Shown one piece after another: positions 9,195-18,132 of a stretch of DNA of 51,611 bases. Source of the stretch: CAZTZL01 sp964537715 (lineage in GTDB: Bacteria > Zhuqueibacterota > QNDG01 > DSAB01); the NCBI GenBank assembly GCA_964537715.1, contig CAZIAH010000014.1:1-51611 (forward strand). Reading direction: 5' to 3'. Each line of letters starts with the position of its first letter. Positions within the stretch are counted from its first letter, which is position 1. Both the position numbers and the translations under genes were made by a program. A model generated the notes under the pieces. The model did no database searches and was not told the origin of the DNA. It saw only the letters and a list, made by a program, of their open reading frames with translations.

Positions 9195-9315
9195 AAACCA
9201 GTCGATCCTTTCCTTAATTTATAGATAAATGTATTCTATATTGTAAACCGTTATCACTCATGTTAAAATTAATACGAAATAAATCTCAAAAAAGATCCAT
9301 GGCCATCCTGTTCAA

Positions 9316-9347
9316 TCAAAATAAAAGGCAGAGTGTGGACCCTGCCT
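9316..9347 (-). terminator. Rho-independent terminator after the ferredoxin gene
   Basis: On the minus strand AGGCAG (9342-9347) pairs with CTGCCT (9326-9331) across a ten-base loop, followed directly by TTTTATTTTG (9325-9316). It lies about 40 bases after the ferredoxin stop, as expected for an intrinsic terminator. Confidence 0.7.
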
Positions 9348-9385
9348 CAAAATCAAATTAAGCCATTCTTTCCGAATGATTGTTA

Positions 9386-9553
9386 TTACGCGACGATGGA
9401 ATCCACCGGACAGACCTCAACACACGAACCGCAATCAGTACATTTATCGGGATCAATCACATAGATTTCATCGCCTTCGCTGATGGCCCCTTCCGGGCAT
9501 TCAGATTCACATGCACCGCAGCTGATGCATTCTTCAGTAATTTTGTGTGCCAC
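9386..9553 (-). CDS. 2[4Fe-4S] ferredoxin
   Basis: This 55-residue clostridial-type ferredoxin carries two CxxCxxCxxxC(P) motifs: CISCGACESECP at 9-20 and CTDCGSCVEVCP at 38-49. Each ligates one [4Fe-4S] cluster through crossed Cys pairing. It is an electron carrier in the cytoplasm. The start is GTG 9551-9553, with a strong AGGAGG four bases earlier; the stop is TAA 9386-9388, followed by an intrinsic terminator, so it looks like a single-gene unit. It lies near a PP-loop tRNA thiolation-type gene and a sufT-like gene, which may matter as a source of electrons or simply reflect an anaerobic lifestyle. Confidence 0.95.
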   Translation of the reverse strand: MAHKITEECISCGACESECPEGAISEGDEIYVIDPDKCTDCGSCVEVCPVDSIVA

Positions 9554-9644
9554 TACAGCCTCCTGAATATAAAATCAAATTGTATATCGTAAAAATGATT
9601 AAAAATATAGCCAAAAATCAAGATAAAGTCAACCTTAAAAGCTG

Positions 9645-10649
9645 TCACACCCTCCATTTTTCCAACTTGGATTTCGCCATTTTCTTGACCGAACAAACAC
9701 CTTCTTCGGTTCCTTTATAATGAATCGACACCTCATCATCCTGGCATTTAGAACAGTAACGGGCGACGATTCCGGACACAATTTCACGATCCGTTTCATC
9801 CATGACATTTTCCGCTATTGCTGTCGGACCTTTAATTTGATCCGGTTCAAAAAGCCACCTTTCATCTGCAAATGATTCAAGCATCATGTTGTCTTTCTCG
9901 TTTCGCCCGACAACGACCCACAGGTGGTCGTTCGGCCAGAAATGCCTTCCCAGCCGGAGCAAGCGAATGCTGTTCACGGAAATTTCATTAGCGTCGCGAT
10001 TTTTCATCAGCATCTTTGTTCTTCTTCCCCATTCCGGATCCGTAAGAAGGCATCCCCCTGCAGGCTGATTATAATCCTCGATTCCCAATCGAGAAGCCAG
10101 TTCGATCTGAGGTCTCCGGCTTCGGCCTGAAAAACCGTACAATTTTTTCCGGTCCACCCAGCCTTCCTCCTCAGGAATCGTGGAGGGAAGAATCATGGCA
10201 GATAAAGGGCGCAGGATAAGCCCCTTCAATCCAGACACTTTATCGATATGAAAAAGAGTGGGCTTGTTCTGCGTCATCGGACGCTGACCCACCACTTCAC
10301 CGGTAATCACAAATTTGGCTCCGATCTCCTCCATAAATGCTTTGCCGTATCCAAGCGTCAGCAAACGGCAGTCGATACAGGGATTCATCTCGGAACCGTA
10401 TCCGTGAGCCGGGTTAAGAAACATCCTCAGAAAATTATCGGTGGTGTCTTTAACCGTTACTGAAATATCATGAGATTCGAATAGTCCATGAAGTCGTGGA
10501 ATGCGTTTTTTATCCGACCGCGGATCGAATCGGAAAAAGCAGTGTAGTCCGGCAACTTCAATACCGAGCCGTTTGATGAGGACAGCGGACAACAGACTGT
10601 CCAATCCGGACGAAATCAGTGCAACTGCTTTTATTTTTTGTGGTCTCAA
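9645..10649 (-). CDS. PP-loop tRNA thiolation-type protein (ThiI/MnmA-like) with Cys triad
   Basis: This 334-residue protein has an N-terminal ATP-pyrophosphatase domain with PP-loop SGLDS (14-18), which adenylates the target base in tRNA-thiolating enzymes. Cys91 and Cys94 (PCIDC) and Cys200 (AGGCLLTDP) have the CxxC + C spacing of enzymes such as TtuA/TtcA, which hold a [4Fe-4S] cluster. A third CxxC (YCSKC, about 300) sits in a C-terminal domain resembling the NFACT-R/RNA-binding region found fused to such proteins. It lacks the THUMP and rhodanese domains of ThiI. It starts at TTG, eight bases after the sufT-like gene, so the two are co-transcribed. The exact modified nucleotide is unknown. 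Confidence 0.75.
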   Translation of the reverse strand: MRPQKIKAVALISSGLDSLLSAVLIKRLGIEVAGLHCFFRFDPRSDKKRIPRLHGLFESHDISVTVKDTTDNFLRMFLNPAHGYGSEMNPCIDCRLLTLGYGKAFMEEIGAKFVITGEVVGQRPMTQNKPTLFHIDKVSGLKGLILRPLSAMILPSTIPEEEGWVDRKKLYGFSGRSRRPQIELASRLGIEDYNQPAGGCLLTDPEWGRRTKMLMKNRDANEISVNSIRLLRLGRHFWPNDHLWVVVGRNEKDNMMLESFADERWLFEPDQIKGPTAIAENVMDETDREIVSGIVARYCSKCQDDEVSIHYKGTEEGVCSVKKMAKSKLEKWRV

Positions 10650-10657
10650 TATTAGAG

Positions 10658-10954
10658 TTATAATCCTAAAATCTTTTTCGCTTCGGGGTCGATGCGTTCA
10701 GGCGTCCACGGCGGATCCCAAACCACTTGAACAGTTACCTTATCGACCTCGTCCAGTGCTTCGATTTTCCTTTTGACATTGTCAGCAATAAAGGCGCTCA
10801 TTGGACACCCGCGCGCTGTCAAAGTCATCTGAATCAATACGTTTCCTTGTTCGATTCGGATATCGTAGATCAATCCCAGATCCACAATATTGATCGGGAT
10901 TTCTGGGTCATAACAGTGTTTCAATGTCTCTATAATTTTATCTTTTGTAATCAT
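10658..10954 (-). CDS. SufT/MIP18-like (DUF59) Fe-S assembly factor
   Basis: This 98-residue single-domain protein has the family start DPEIPINIVDLGLIYDI (about 16-32), the reactive-Cys loop TARGCPMSAFI (about 46-56) and the C-terminal VVWDPPWTPERI motif. DUF59 proteins of this type help to insert Fe-S clusters into client enzymes. GGGGAAG precedes the ATG with good spacing. It is the first gene of a pair with the PP-loop protein, which makes that protein its most likely client in this locus (inference). Confidence 0.92.
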   Translation of the reverse strand: MITKDKIIETLKHCYDPEIPINIVDLGLIYDIRIEQGNVLIQMTLTARGCPMSAFIADNVKRKIEALDEVDKVTVQVVWDPPWTPERIDPEAKKILGL

Positions 10955-10995
10955 ATCATCTTCCCCATTTTCCTAATCACTTCATATTAAACGGA

Positions 10996-12663
10996 TTATG
11001 TGCTTTCGAGTTTCTGGTTCCCCGTAGATGTCTGTTTCTGATAGATTCTGACTTCCGAACCGGCGATCCCGGAAAAACGCTTCAAGAGGCGCAGAGAATG
11101 TCCCTCTTCGGAAAAGATTTTTTCGTAAAATGCTTTCTGAGTTTGATAGCCCCGATAAAGCAGAGATTCGTGATCGGGAACCTGACTGGAATCCTGAATA
11201 AAAAAACGATGATAATTGCTCGAAGAGATGACAATATAATCTGTGGGATTTTCCAAAAAACTATTCGGATGATCCCAATAATTACGGATATTCCGAATAT
11301 GGTAAAGTGGTCGATTCTCATAATAGGATTTTACTTCCTCAAGATAGTAGCTTCCCGAAGACTCGAACTTTTTAATATCAAGGAGAGCTTGATCCTCATC
11401 AACCAAATTCCGAAAAATAACCGGATCGATTATAATGACAGACTCATCCGGGATCTTTTTTTGAATCCATCGCTCGGCAGCAATACGGTTGTCCAGAGTC
11501 ATATCACGATAAACCATTTTAGAAATTCGAAACAGGGGATTGACGAAAAAAAGAATCAGACACAGAAAAATAAAAAACTGTCTCACAATTGGAATCCGGA
11601 GTTTTTGCCCAATGACGGATGTTATCCTTCCCATAAACAACGACAATATCGGATAAAGAAAAAGAAAATAGTGAATGGATTTCTTTTCAAGCTGGCCAAT
11701 ATAAAAAAAGGAAGGCACGACTAAAAAAAGAAATAAAATATCCTCTCGTGAATGTTTGTAAATGGCATAACCCACGGCCAAAAAGACGATCGGAAGAACA
11801 TAGGTATCACGTTGCCAGATTTGAGCGAAAATCCAAAGCCAGTCCACCCCTTGATCGCCAACATGTCCCATAGCGAGGAGGTTGTTCACCGAAACATATC
11901 CTTGAATAAATCGATGTGGACGAATGAGCCAACCCGGTGAGCCTGTCACAAACCCCAAAATAAAAAATCCCCAGGTACTTAAGACCCTATTCCATCGTCT
12001 TTCTTTACCAGCCAAAAAAGGGACACATACCAGTGGGATAACAGCCATTCCGGCATTGTATTTCGTGCTCGTTGCCAGACCGATCAAGAACGAAGCGAAA
12101 AATAAATATTCTTTTTGACTGTTAACCAAAAACTCAAAACAAAGCAACAGCCCTACAGTAACAAGGAAAGCGGTGGTCATTTCAGGAAGTGCATAGCGGG
12201 AAAACGCGACATAATGTCCTCCAAATGGATCAAGACCTAAAATGCACACAGTGATCAACCCTGTGCCCAAGCCATACCGTTTTTTTGCCCAAAAATAAAC
12301 GATAATCATTGTCAGCATGGACAAAAAAAAGGAAACGAATCGTCCTCCGAAAACGATCAGGGAAAGTTTTTGATCGAAAAGAAATTGCATCCACTGGTGA
12401 TCCATCAATCCCGAAAGCGGATATCCGGCGATCACATAATATCCGACAAAAAGGGTGACAACAGGAAAAAACATGAGATAACTGAAAAAAGTGGGATAAC
12501 TAAAATGTTCGGGAAGCAGGGTCTTGTGACCGATGAAATGGCTGACATTATAAAGAAGCGGAATTTCATCCATGTAGATCGGCACCCGGAGTCCATCCAG
12601 CAAACGGATGATCAGAGCGAGTAAAATAATAATCCAAGCAGAATATTTTTTTAAAAAGTTCAA
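10996..12663 (-). CDS. GT39-type (PMT/ArnT-like) membrane glycosyltransferase
   Basis: This is a 555-residue protein with about ten to eleven membrane segments in the first 380 residues and a soluble C-terminal domain. The first periplasmic loop has RVPIYMDEIPLLYNVSHF, with the acidic residue after the first helix that is catalytic in dolichyl- or undecaprenyl-phosphate-sugar-using GT39/GT83 enzymes. Such enzymes move a sugar from a lipid carrier to protein or lipid on the outer side of the inner membrane. It starts at TTG 12661-12663, only 15 bases after the stop of the P-loop/Asp23 gene and in the same frame, so coupling is likely. Donor and acceptor are unknown. Confidence 0.82.
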   Translation of the reverse strand: MNFLKKYSAWIIILLALIIRLLDGLRVPIYMDEIPLLYNVSHFIGHKTLLPEHFSYPTFFSYLMFFPVVTLFVGYYVIAGYPLSGLMDHQWMQFLFDQKLSLIVFGGRFVSFFLSMLTMIIVYFWAKKRYGLGTGLITVCILGLDPFGGHYVAFSRYALPEMTTAFLVTVGLLLCFEFLVNSQKEYLFFASFLIGLATSTKYNAGMAVIPLVCVPFLAGKERRWNRVLSTWGFFILGFVTGSPGWLIRPHRFIQGYVSVNNLLAMGHVGDQGVDWLWIFAQIWQRDTYVLPIVFLAVGYAIYKHSREDILFLFLVVPSFFYIGQLEKKSIHYFLFLYPILSLFMGRITSVIGQKLRIPIVRQFFIFLCLILFFVNPLFRISKMVYRDMTLDNRIAAERWIQKKIPDESVIIIDPVIFRNLVDEDQALLDIKKFESSGSYYLEEVKSYYENRPLYHIRNIRNYWDHPNSFLENPTDYIVISSSNYHRFFIQDSSQVPDHESLLYRGYQTQKAFYEKIFSEEGHSLRLLKRFSGIAGSEVRIYQKQTSTGNQKLEST

Positions 12664-12678
12664 TGGGCTTCGAGCAAT

Positions 12679-13569
12679 TTATTTGTGAAAGTTAGATTTC
12701 TTTTTCAAAACGTCGACGACCAGATTGAGTGAATCGATATGAATTCCACTGTATTTTTCGACATTATTGATGATGTAATCCTGCAGTTCTGTTAATACTT
12801 TCGGAATGTTCAGACCATAGGGAACACACAGTTTGACCTCCAATCGAAAACTCTCTTGAAGGGGGTCAAGAAAGATTCTTTTAATCGTGATCTCAGGATT
12901 GTATTCCAGAACGCAGTGCATCACCATCTGGCTGAGCGCGGACTGCGAAATAGAGAGCTGTCCTCGCCGGCTGAACAGCGGCTGGACAATAGTTTTTTCA
13001 ACCACTTTGTTTTTCCAGATAAAAATCGGATGGTTCTTGATAAAAAAACGGATCGAATCGAGGATGCGGTGAGCCGGATCTTTGCGCACTTCGATCATGG
13101 GAACCGGAATCACATGCTTTCCTTCGATACGCCGGCTCTCCAATGCATTGGCAATTTCCTCTCTGGTCGCCAGATCCTCGATGTAGATGATTTCGTCTGG
13201 ATAGGGTAAATCGAGCCGTTCGGCAATCCGGCCGACCATTTTTTCAGAAGTGCCGATCAGTAAGATGGAATTGAACTTTTCCTCGGCGAGCACCTGTTTC
13301 ATTTCTTTCGCATAATTAAAATCTTCGAAAATCGCTCGTTTGATCGCCTTAAACCGGTTCGTCTCGCGCTTGGCCGATTTCCCGGCAATGATGATCTTCC
13401 CACGAATAATCAATCCGTCATCAATAATCAAATCGATATTGTATTTATCCGCAAGAAGCTTGGACCGGAAACTCTTACCCGTACCCGATTGTCCAACCAA
13501 AGCATAGACTTTGATCTTTGAACTATCCTGACGAAACGGAAATAGAATCTGTTTAATCCGGTTTAACAA
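12679..13569 (-). CDS. P-loop NTPase fused to an Asp23/Gls24-like domain
   Basis: This 296-residue protein starts at TTG 13567-13569, eight bases after AGGAG; a GTG three codons earlier overlaps that ribosome binding site and is less likely. Residues 26-33 (GQSGTGKS) are a Walker A motif after a hydrophobic strand, followed by IIDDGLIIRGKIIIAGKSAKRE and SILLIGTSEKM. This fits a small nucleotide-binding domain that checks or regulates rather than an AAA ATPase. The last 90 or so residues, from QLSISQSALSQMV onward, resemble the Asp23/Gls24 (alkaline shock, DUF322) fold. No transmembrane segment is seen. Function is unknown; coupling to an envelope glycosyltransferase and the Asp23 relation to envelope stress suggest a cell-surface role. 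Confidence 0.75.
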   Translation of the reverse strand: MLNRIKQILFPFRQDSSKIKVYALVGQSGTGKSFRSKLLADKYNIDLIIDDGLIIRGKIIIAGKSAKRETNRFKAIKRAIFEDFNYAKEMKQVLAEEKFNSILLIGTSEKMVGRIAERLDLPYPDEIIYIEDLATREEIANALESRRIEGKHVIPVPMIEVRKDPAHRILDSIRFFIKNHPIFIWKNKVVEKTIVQPLFSRRGQLSISQSALSQMVMHCVLEYNPEITIKRIFLDPLQESFRLEVKLCVPYGLNIPKVLTELQDYIINNVEKYSGIHIDSLNLVVDVLKKKSNFHK

Positions 13570-13625
13570 TGATTGCACTCCTTTTAAAACTTTTAAAAGA
13601 TAAGAAATTTCAGGAAAATATCAAA

Positions 13626-13672
13626 CACCCTTCTTTTTCCCTCCTTCAAGGGGTGAAAAGAAAGGGGGGGTG
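13626..13672. repeat. Imperfect hairpin of purine/pyrimidine tracts (copy 1)
   Basis: A C/T-rich arm (CACCCTTCTTTTTCCCTCC) and a G/A-rich arm (GGGGTGAAAAGAAAGGGGGG) form an imperfect hairpin with TTCAA at its centre, between the SBBP gene stop and the P-loop/Asp23 gene. A similar element lies at 26837-26869. It may end transcription from the SBBP gene. Confidence 0.55.
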
Positions 13673-13740
13673 AAAATCGAAGCTTTGATTGAAATGTTGA
13701 GTTATGAATTAAAAGTTATAATTGACAACGACACTATTTT

Positions 13741-16700
13741 TTATTTCAACAACACCATTTTCATTGTTTTGCAGAAATGATCCGTTTTTGTCGTGACATT
13801 TATGCTGTAAATATAGATTCCACTGGCGACCCGATGGCCGGAATAATCTCTACCATTCCAAACCACCTCATAATAACCGGGTTTCTTCCGAGTATTGACG
13901 AGTGTTTTTACTTTCCTTCCCATCAGATCATACACTTCGAGCCGTACATCTCCGGGTTCTGATAATTGATACTTGATAATGGTCTCCGGATTGAACGGAT
14001 TGGGATAGTTGGGATGAAGCTGTGTGGTTAAAGGAATGAGAGGTTCTCCTCTTACTCCGGTTTCGGTCTTGATCGTAAAACTACTGTCACTGAAGTCATA
14101 AATCGTTGTATCGGATTTGGAAGCAATCTTGATTTTGTAAGCCGAGCTGGAATCCAAATTGGTCGGAACAGACCACTCATATTCTCCATCGTTTTCTGTA
14201 CTGTCTGTGATGGTCTGATTGTATTCCTCCTGTCGATAAAGATCGAGCCGGATCCAGTCTCCAACATCCCCCACACTGGTCCAGGTAATTGTATGGCTCT
14301 CTCCGGTTTTCCATTCGACTTGTTCCGAATCGGGATTAGTTAGTGTTATTTGTGCAATCCTTTTAATCGTAAAACAGAAATTATTAAAATCAAAAACAGT
14401 GGTATCCAATAAAGAAATAATCTTGATCTGATATTCTGAACTGGTATCCAGATCAACAGGAATGAACCATCCATACTCGCCATTATTATCCGTACTATCC
14501 ACTATACTGTGACTGTAATAACCTCGCTTGAATAACTCAAGCTTTACAGATTCTCCTACTTCACCCATACAGTTCCAAGTGATAGTATGTACCTCACCTG
14601 TTTTCCACACAATATCAGATGTATCCGGATAAGTGATCTCAAGTTCTGGCTTTACTTTAATTGAGAAAGATTGATTACTGAAATCACATTGTGTGGTATC
14701 CGATATTGAAATAATCTTGATTTGAAAACCGTTTCCTGTCTCTTGATCTTCGGGTATTGTCCAATCGTAAAAACAATCATTCTCTGTACTCTCACTTATG
14801 GTTTGATGATACAAATTATTTTGATACAAATCTATCTTTACAAAATCGCCCATATTCCCATATTTCTGCCATTGAATACTGTATACATCCCCTTGGTATA
14901 GAATTAAATCTGCATCATTCGGATAGAGCACCAGTAGATAGGGTAATGCGATTTTTCCTCCTAAAATCAGATCTCCTGATAAATCCGCATAACGCCAGCA
15001 TTTCCCCTGATAGTTCCAGCCGGTTTGGTGATCTATTCCAAAATACGACCCATTGTAATTTTCATCGTCGCTGTCATTGTACCAGATGTCCCAGCCGATA
15101 AAATCCCCTTCCTGAAGATTTTTTAAAGATTGCGGATATTCATAGTAAATCGTAAACACAGCTTCGCAGGTCCAGTTGCCGTTTGCCCCCTGCTGAATCG
15201 CTGTAACAAAGGCGTCTCCGGTATATTCCTGCGGATAGTCCGCCACACTCGGATAATTGTACAGATCCCGGTGATTTTCCTCTGTGACGCGCCAGTACTG
15301 AGCTTGTCCGAATTCATGCCAGTACTCTCCTCCGCTGTAATTTCCGTCTGTCATGAATTCCAGGGACTCATCGTACGCTGGATTGTAGTTGGACGATCCT
15401 GGTTCATTGTCAAATGTACCTCGAATGTCGTCTTGTATTTTGATTCCGACATAGAGCTTGTTCGTTTCCTCGCACCAGACAGCCTGCCAGGTAACCAGGT
15501 TATCGGTAAACTGGCTCCAGGTCGTGTTGTACCCGCCTAGTGTACCGCCATGATCTAGAGAATCAACATTGATTCCTGTCCAGATACCATCATTTAACGC
15601 TCCGTCTATAACAGGGACAAACATAGAATCAATCTTCAGGGCCAGATACTGCTTGGGATCGGATACAATGGAATTGGGATCGATAGTAAACGTATGATCG
15701 GAATAATCGTAAATCATCACATTGGTCGGACAAACCACTCTGATCCGGTAATCGGAACGAGGTTCGATGCGCCTTGAAATGCGCCAGAGATAATTACCTG
15801 TATTGGGAACATTGCCGTCAATAATTTGGTAAAAGTAAAAATTCCTACAAAGATCAATTCTAACTGTTTGGCCTACCTTACTCATCGAATTCCATCGAAT
15901 CTCAACTTCATCAAAAATTTCATGTGCAACATCCGATTCATTAGGATAAGTAATCTTAATTGTTAGAAGAACCGGACTGAATTTCATTAAAAAAAATTGG
16001 GAATTATACTCTTCATAATCATCATCAAAAGCACCTGGTGTTGTTGGAAACAGTAATCCTGAGGTTCCACCTGTACAATAAAAATTATCTTCGTGATCAA
16101 TTGCAACTTTACGACTCCAATCATCACCATAACTTCGCAAATAAGTTCCATATAAAAGATATTTACCATCACTGCTCAAAACATATAAAAATCCATCACA
16201 ATCCTGATCTTCCCAATTTCTTGTCGATATTGCATCATCCGTGGTTGGCATAAGATCAGTAGTCCAACCTGCAAGATAGATATTTCCTTGAATATCCACT
16301 TCAATATCTGATCCCCCATTACTTCCTCCACCAATATATGTCGAATACAAAAGTTTTTCAAGGGAAGCAGAAAAAATTGAAATATAACCATTACAATTCC
16401 AAAAATAGGGTTCGTCATAAAATGCACCACTTGTTGCAGGAAATCCCCCCCACGATTCTGTGCAACCAGTTACACATATATTACCATATCTATCCATTGT
16501 TATTCCATTACCACTTTCCCACCTCGTGCCACCGAGATACGTAGACGATACGAGTACACTTCCATCTGAACTTATTTTTGAGACAAATGCATCTGATGTT
16601 CCTGATAAAATTTTATCAAATGCATTTGAAGTCACTGGAAAATCATAAGATTCAGTTGTACCCACTAAGTAAATATTTTGGTTTTTATCAAGAGCCAAAT

Positions 16701-18132
16701 CAGATAAGGATTCATCATTACAGCCCCCAATAAATGTTGAGAAAACCATATCATTACCACTATTATTTAATTTACAAACAAAACCATCCGAATTTAAACC
16801 CGACTTATGTTCCTGGTTATATGCATTACCAGTAACAGGGAAATCTGACGACGTCGTTGAACCGGAAATATAAACATTCCCATTATATATCTTAATCCCG
16901 GTACCTTTATCGCTATTACTGCCTCCAATAAATGTTGAATAGATCAGGTGATTACCTATATTGTTTATTTTAACAACAAAAACATCTTGCCCCCCATTAT
17001 GTGAATTATCATAAGCATTGCCTGTTGTAGGAAAATCCGAGGAGCTGGTTAAACCAGTGATATACACATTCCCTTGTGAATCAACAACAATTTCAGAAGA
17101 ATACTCTTGACTATTACCTCCAAGGAATGTCGAGTACAAAAGACCACTCCCGGAGTTATTGAATTTTACAATAAATGTATCATAATTGGAATATTCCGTG
17201 TCATACGCTCCGCTGGTAACTGGGAAATCGATTGATGAAGTATGTCCAGTGACATAAGCATTACCCTGATTATCAATATCCAATCCTAATCCATCTTCCG
17301 AATCACTTCCCCCTAATAAAGTTGAAAAAATCAATTCCGGATCAATCACAAGTGCTTTGAAAGTATCATAACTTTTTACATCGAAACTGAAAATCCCTTC
17401 ACTCTTAACCGACAATTTATATCCGGCCTTAATCTTCTTTATGCCATTATCCTGAAAAGCAACCGGTTCTCTTTCAATCAGATTCCCAAAAGGAGTTTTT
17501 ACTTTTAGTTCTCCATTTTCATCAGGTACTATATCCGATGTTCCGTCATACCTCAATTGAATCTGTTTCGGATCGGCCCCGGGTTGAACGATAAAATCAT
17601 ATTTCAGTCCTTTGCCGTTTCCATAATACACCAGATCGATTCCATCATAGATATTTTCGTAACGGATTCTTTTATAATTAGGAACATCGGTTCGCCATTT
17701 CGACGGATTATTCCCAATAAAGTAATTATTATTCCACGGAAGACGGTCTTCACCCACAACTCTGGCCTTTGGACTGCTTCCTTCAAAATGGACTTTTAAT
17801 GCGTAATGCTCAAATTCTCGTTCTTCATCTTCCATGAATTGAAAATGATAATCTGGTCTCAATCGTTTTTCCTGTCTTCTTTGTTTCGATGCCTCTGTTT
17901 CCCGACTCAACACATAGGTCACCCCGGTCCCGGTAAAGAAAACCATCACACCGCCACTGCTGGTCTTAAAGAGTACATCCGGGTGGAACTGTCCCTGGTT
18001 CTCTGTAAATCCAAGAGGAACATTTCCCATGTTCTCCATCACGATATTTTTCTGATAATCATTAATTTCAGATCGGACAGCAGATGCAAATAAAAGAATA
18101 GGAACAAAAACAAGGAAAAATAACCTTCTCAT
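13741..18132 (-). CDS. Giant secreted SBBP-repeat surface protein with FlgD-like type IX sorting domain
   Basis: This 1463-residue protein has a Sec signal peptide at about 1-21 and an N-terminal beta domain usual before SBBP repeats (about 30-265, with GFTENQGQF). Seven SBBP beta-propeller repeats follow (about 268-720; pattern YSTFLGG...GNVYITG.T.S.DFP). Then come a Kre9/KNH-like Ig-type module (about 725-825), a CBM9-like domain (about 830-1060; VPVIDGALNDGIW), three further Kre9-like modules (about 1065-1370; VWKTGEVHTITW), and a C-terminal FlgD-like domain with YPNPFNPETIIKYQL and ASGIYIYSI. That C-terminal domain is the export and anchoring signal of type IX-type systems in FCB bacteria. 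The ATG follows AGGGAGG. It is likely a surface or released adhesin or carbohydrate-binding protein; no catalytic domain is seen. Confidence 0.9.
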   Translation of the reverse strand: MRRLFFLVFVPILLFASAVRSEINDYQKNIVMENMGNVPLGFTENQGQFHPDVLFKTSSGGVMVFFTGTGVTYVLSRETEASKQRRQEKRLRPDYHFQFMEDEEREFEHYALKVHFEGSSPKARVVGEDRLPWNNNYFIGNNPSKWRTDVPNYKRIRYENIYDGIDLVYYGNGKGLKYDFIVQPGADPKQIQLRYDGTSDIVPDENGELKVKTPFGNLIEREPVAFQDNGIKKIKAGYKLSVKSEGIFSFDVKSYDTFKALVIDPELIFSTLLGGSDSEDGLGLDIDNQGNAYVTGHTSSIDFPVTSGAYDTEYSNYDTFIVKFNNSGSGLLYSTFLGGNSQEYSSEIVVDSQGNVYITGLTSSSDFPTTGNAYDNSHNGGQDVFVVKINNIGNHLIYSTFIGGSNSDKGTGIKIYNGNVYISGSTTSSDFPVTGNAYNQEHKSGLNSDGFVCKLNNSGNDMVFSTFIGGCNDESLSDLALDKNQNIYLVGTTESYDFPVTSNAFDKILSGTSDAFVSKISSDGSVLVSSTYLGGTRWESGNGITMDRYGNICVTGCTESWGGFPATSGAFYDEPYFWNCNGYISIFSASLEKLLYSTYIGGGSNGGSDIEVDIQGNIYLAGWTTDLMPTTDDAISTRNWEDQDCDGFLYVLSSDGKYLLYGTYLRSYGDDWSRKVAIDHEDNFYCTGGTSGLLFPTTPGAFDDDYEEYNSQFFLMKFSPVLLTIKITYPNESDVAHEIFDEVEIRWNSMSKVGQTVRIDLCRNFYFYQIIDGNVPNTGNYLWRISRRIEPRSDYRIRVVCPTNVMIYDYSDHTFTIDPNSIVSDPKQYLALKIDSMFVPVIDGALNDGIWTGINVDSLDHGGTLGGYNTTWSQFTDNLVTWQAVWCEETNKLYVGIKIQDDIRGTFDNEPGSSNYNPAYDESLEFMTDGNYSGGEYWHEFGQAQYWRVTEENHRDLYNYPSVADYPQEYTGDAFVTAIQQGANGNWTCEAVFTIYYEYPQSLKNLQEGDFIGWDIWYNDSDDENYNGSYFGIDHQTGWNYQGKCWRYADLSGDLILGGKIALPYLLVLYPNDADLILYQGDVYSIQWQKYGNMGDFVKIDLYQNNLYHQTISESTENDCFYDWTIPEDQETGNGFQIKIISISDTTQCDFSNQSFSIKVKPELEITYPDTSDIVWKTGEVHTITWNCMGEVGESVKLELFKRGYYSHSIVDSTDNNGEYGWFIPVDLDTSSEYQIKIISLLDTTVFDFNNFCFTIKRIAQITLTNPDSEQVEWKTGESHTITWTSVGDVGDWIRLDLYRQEEYNQTITDSTENDGEYEWSVPTNLDSSSAYKIKIASKSDTTIYDFSDSSFTIKTETGVRGEPLIPLTTQLHPNYPNPFNPETIIKYQLSEPGDVRLEVYDLMGRKVKTLVNTRKKPGYYEVVWNGRDYSGHRVASGIYIYSINVTTKTDHFCKTMKMVLLK

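Noticed and set aside
11098..11724. Plus-strand 208-codon open frame opposite the GT39 gene
   Set aside because: Shadow of a membrane protein gene; low-complexity basic sequence without motifs.
13741..18132. Internal periodicity that could look like DNA tandem repeats
   Set aside because: The periodicity is of protein domains (SBBP and Kre9-like modules) with divergent DNA, not a satellite or CRISPR.
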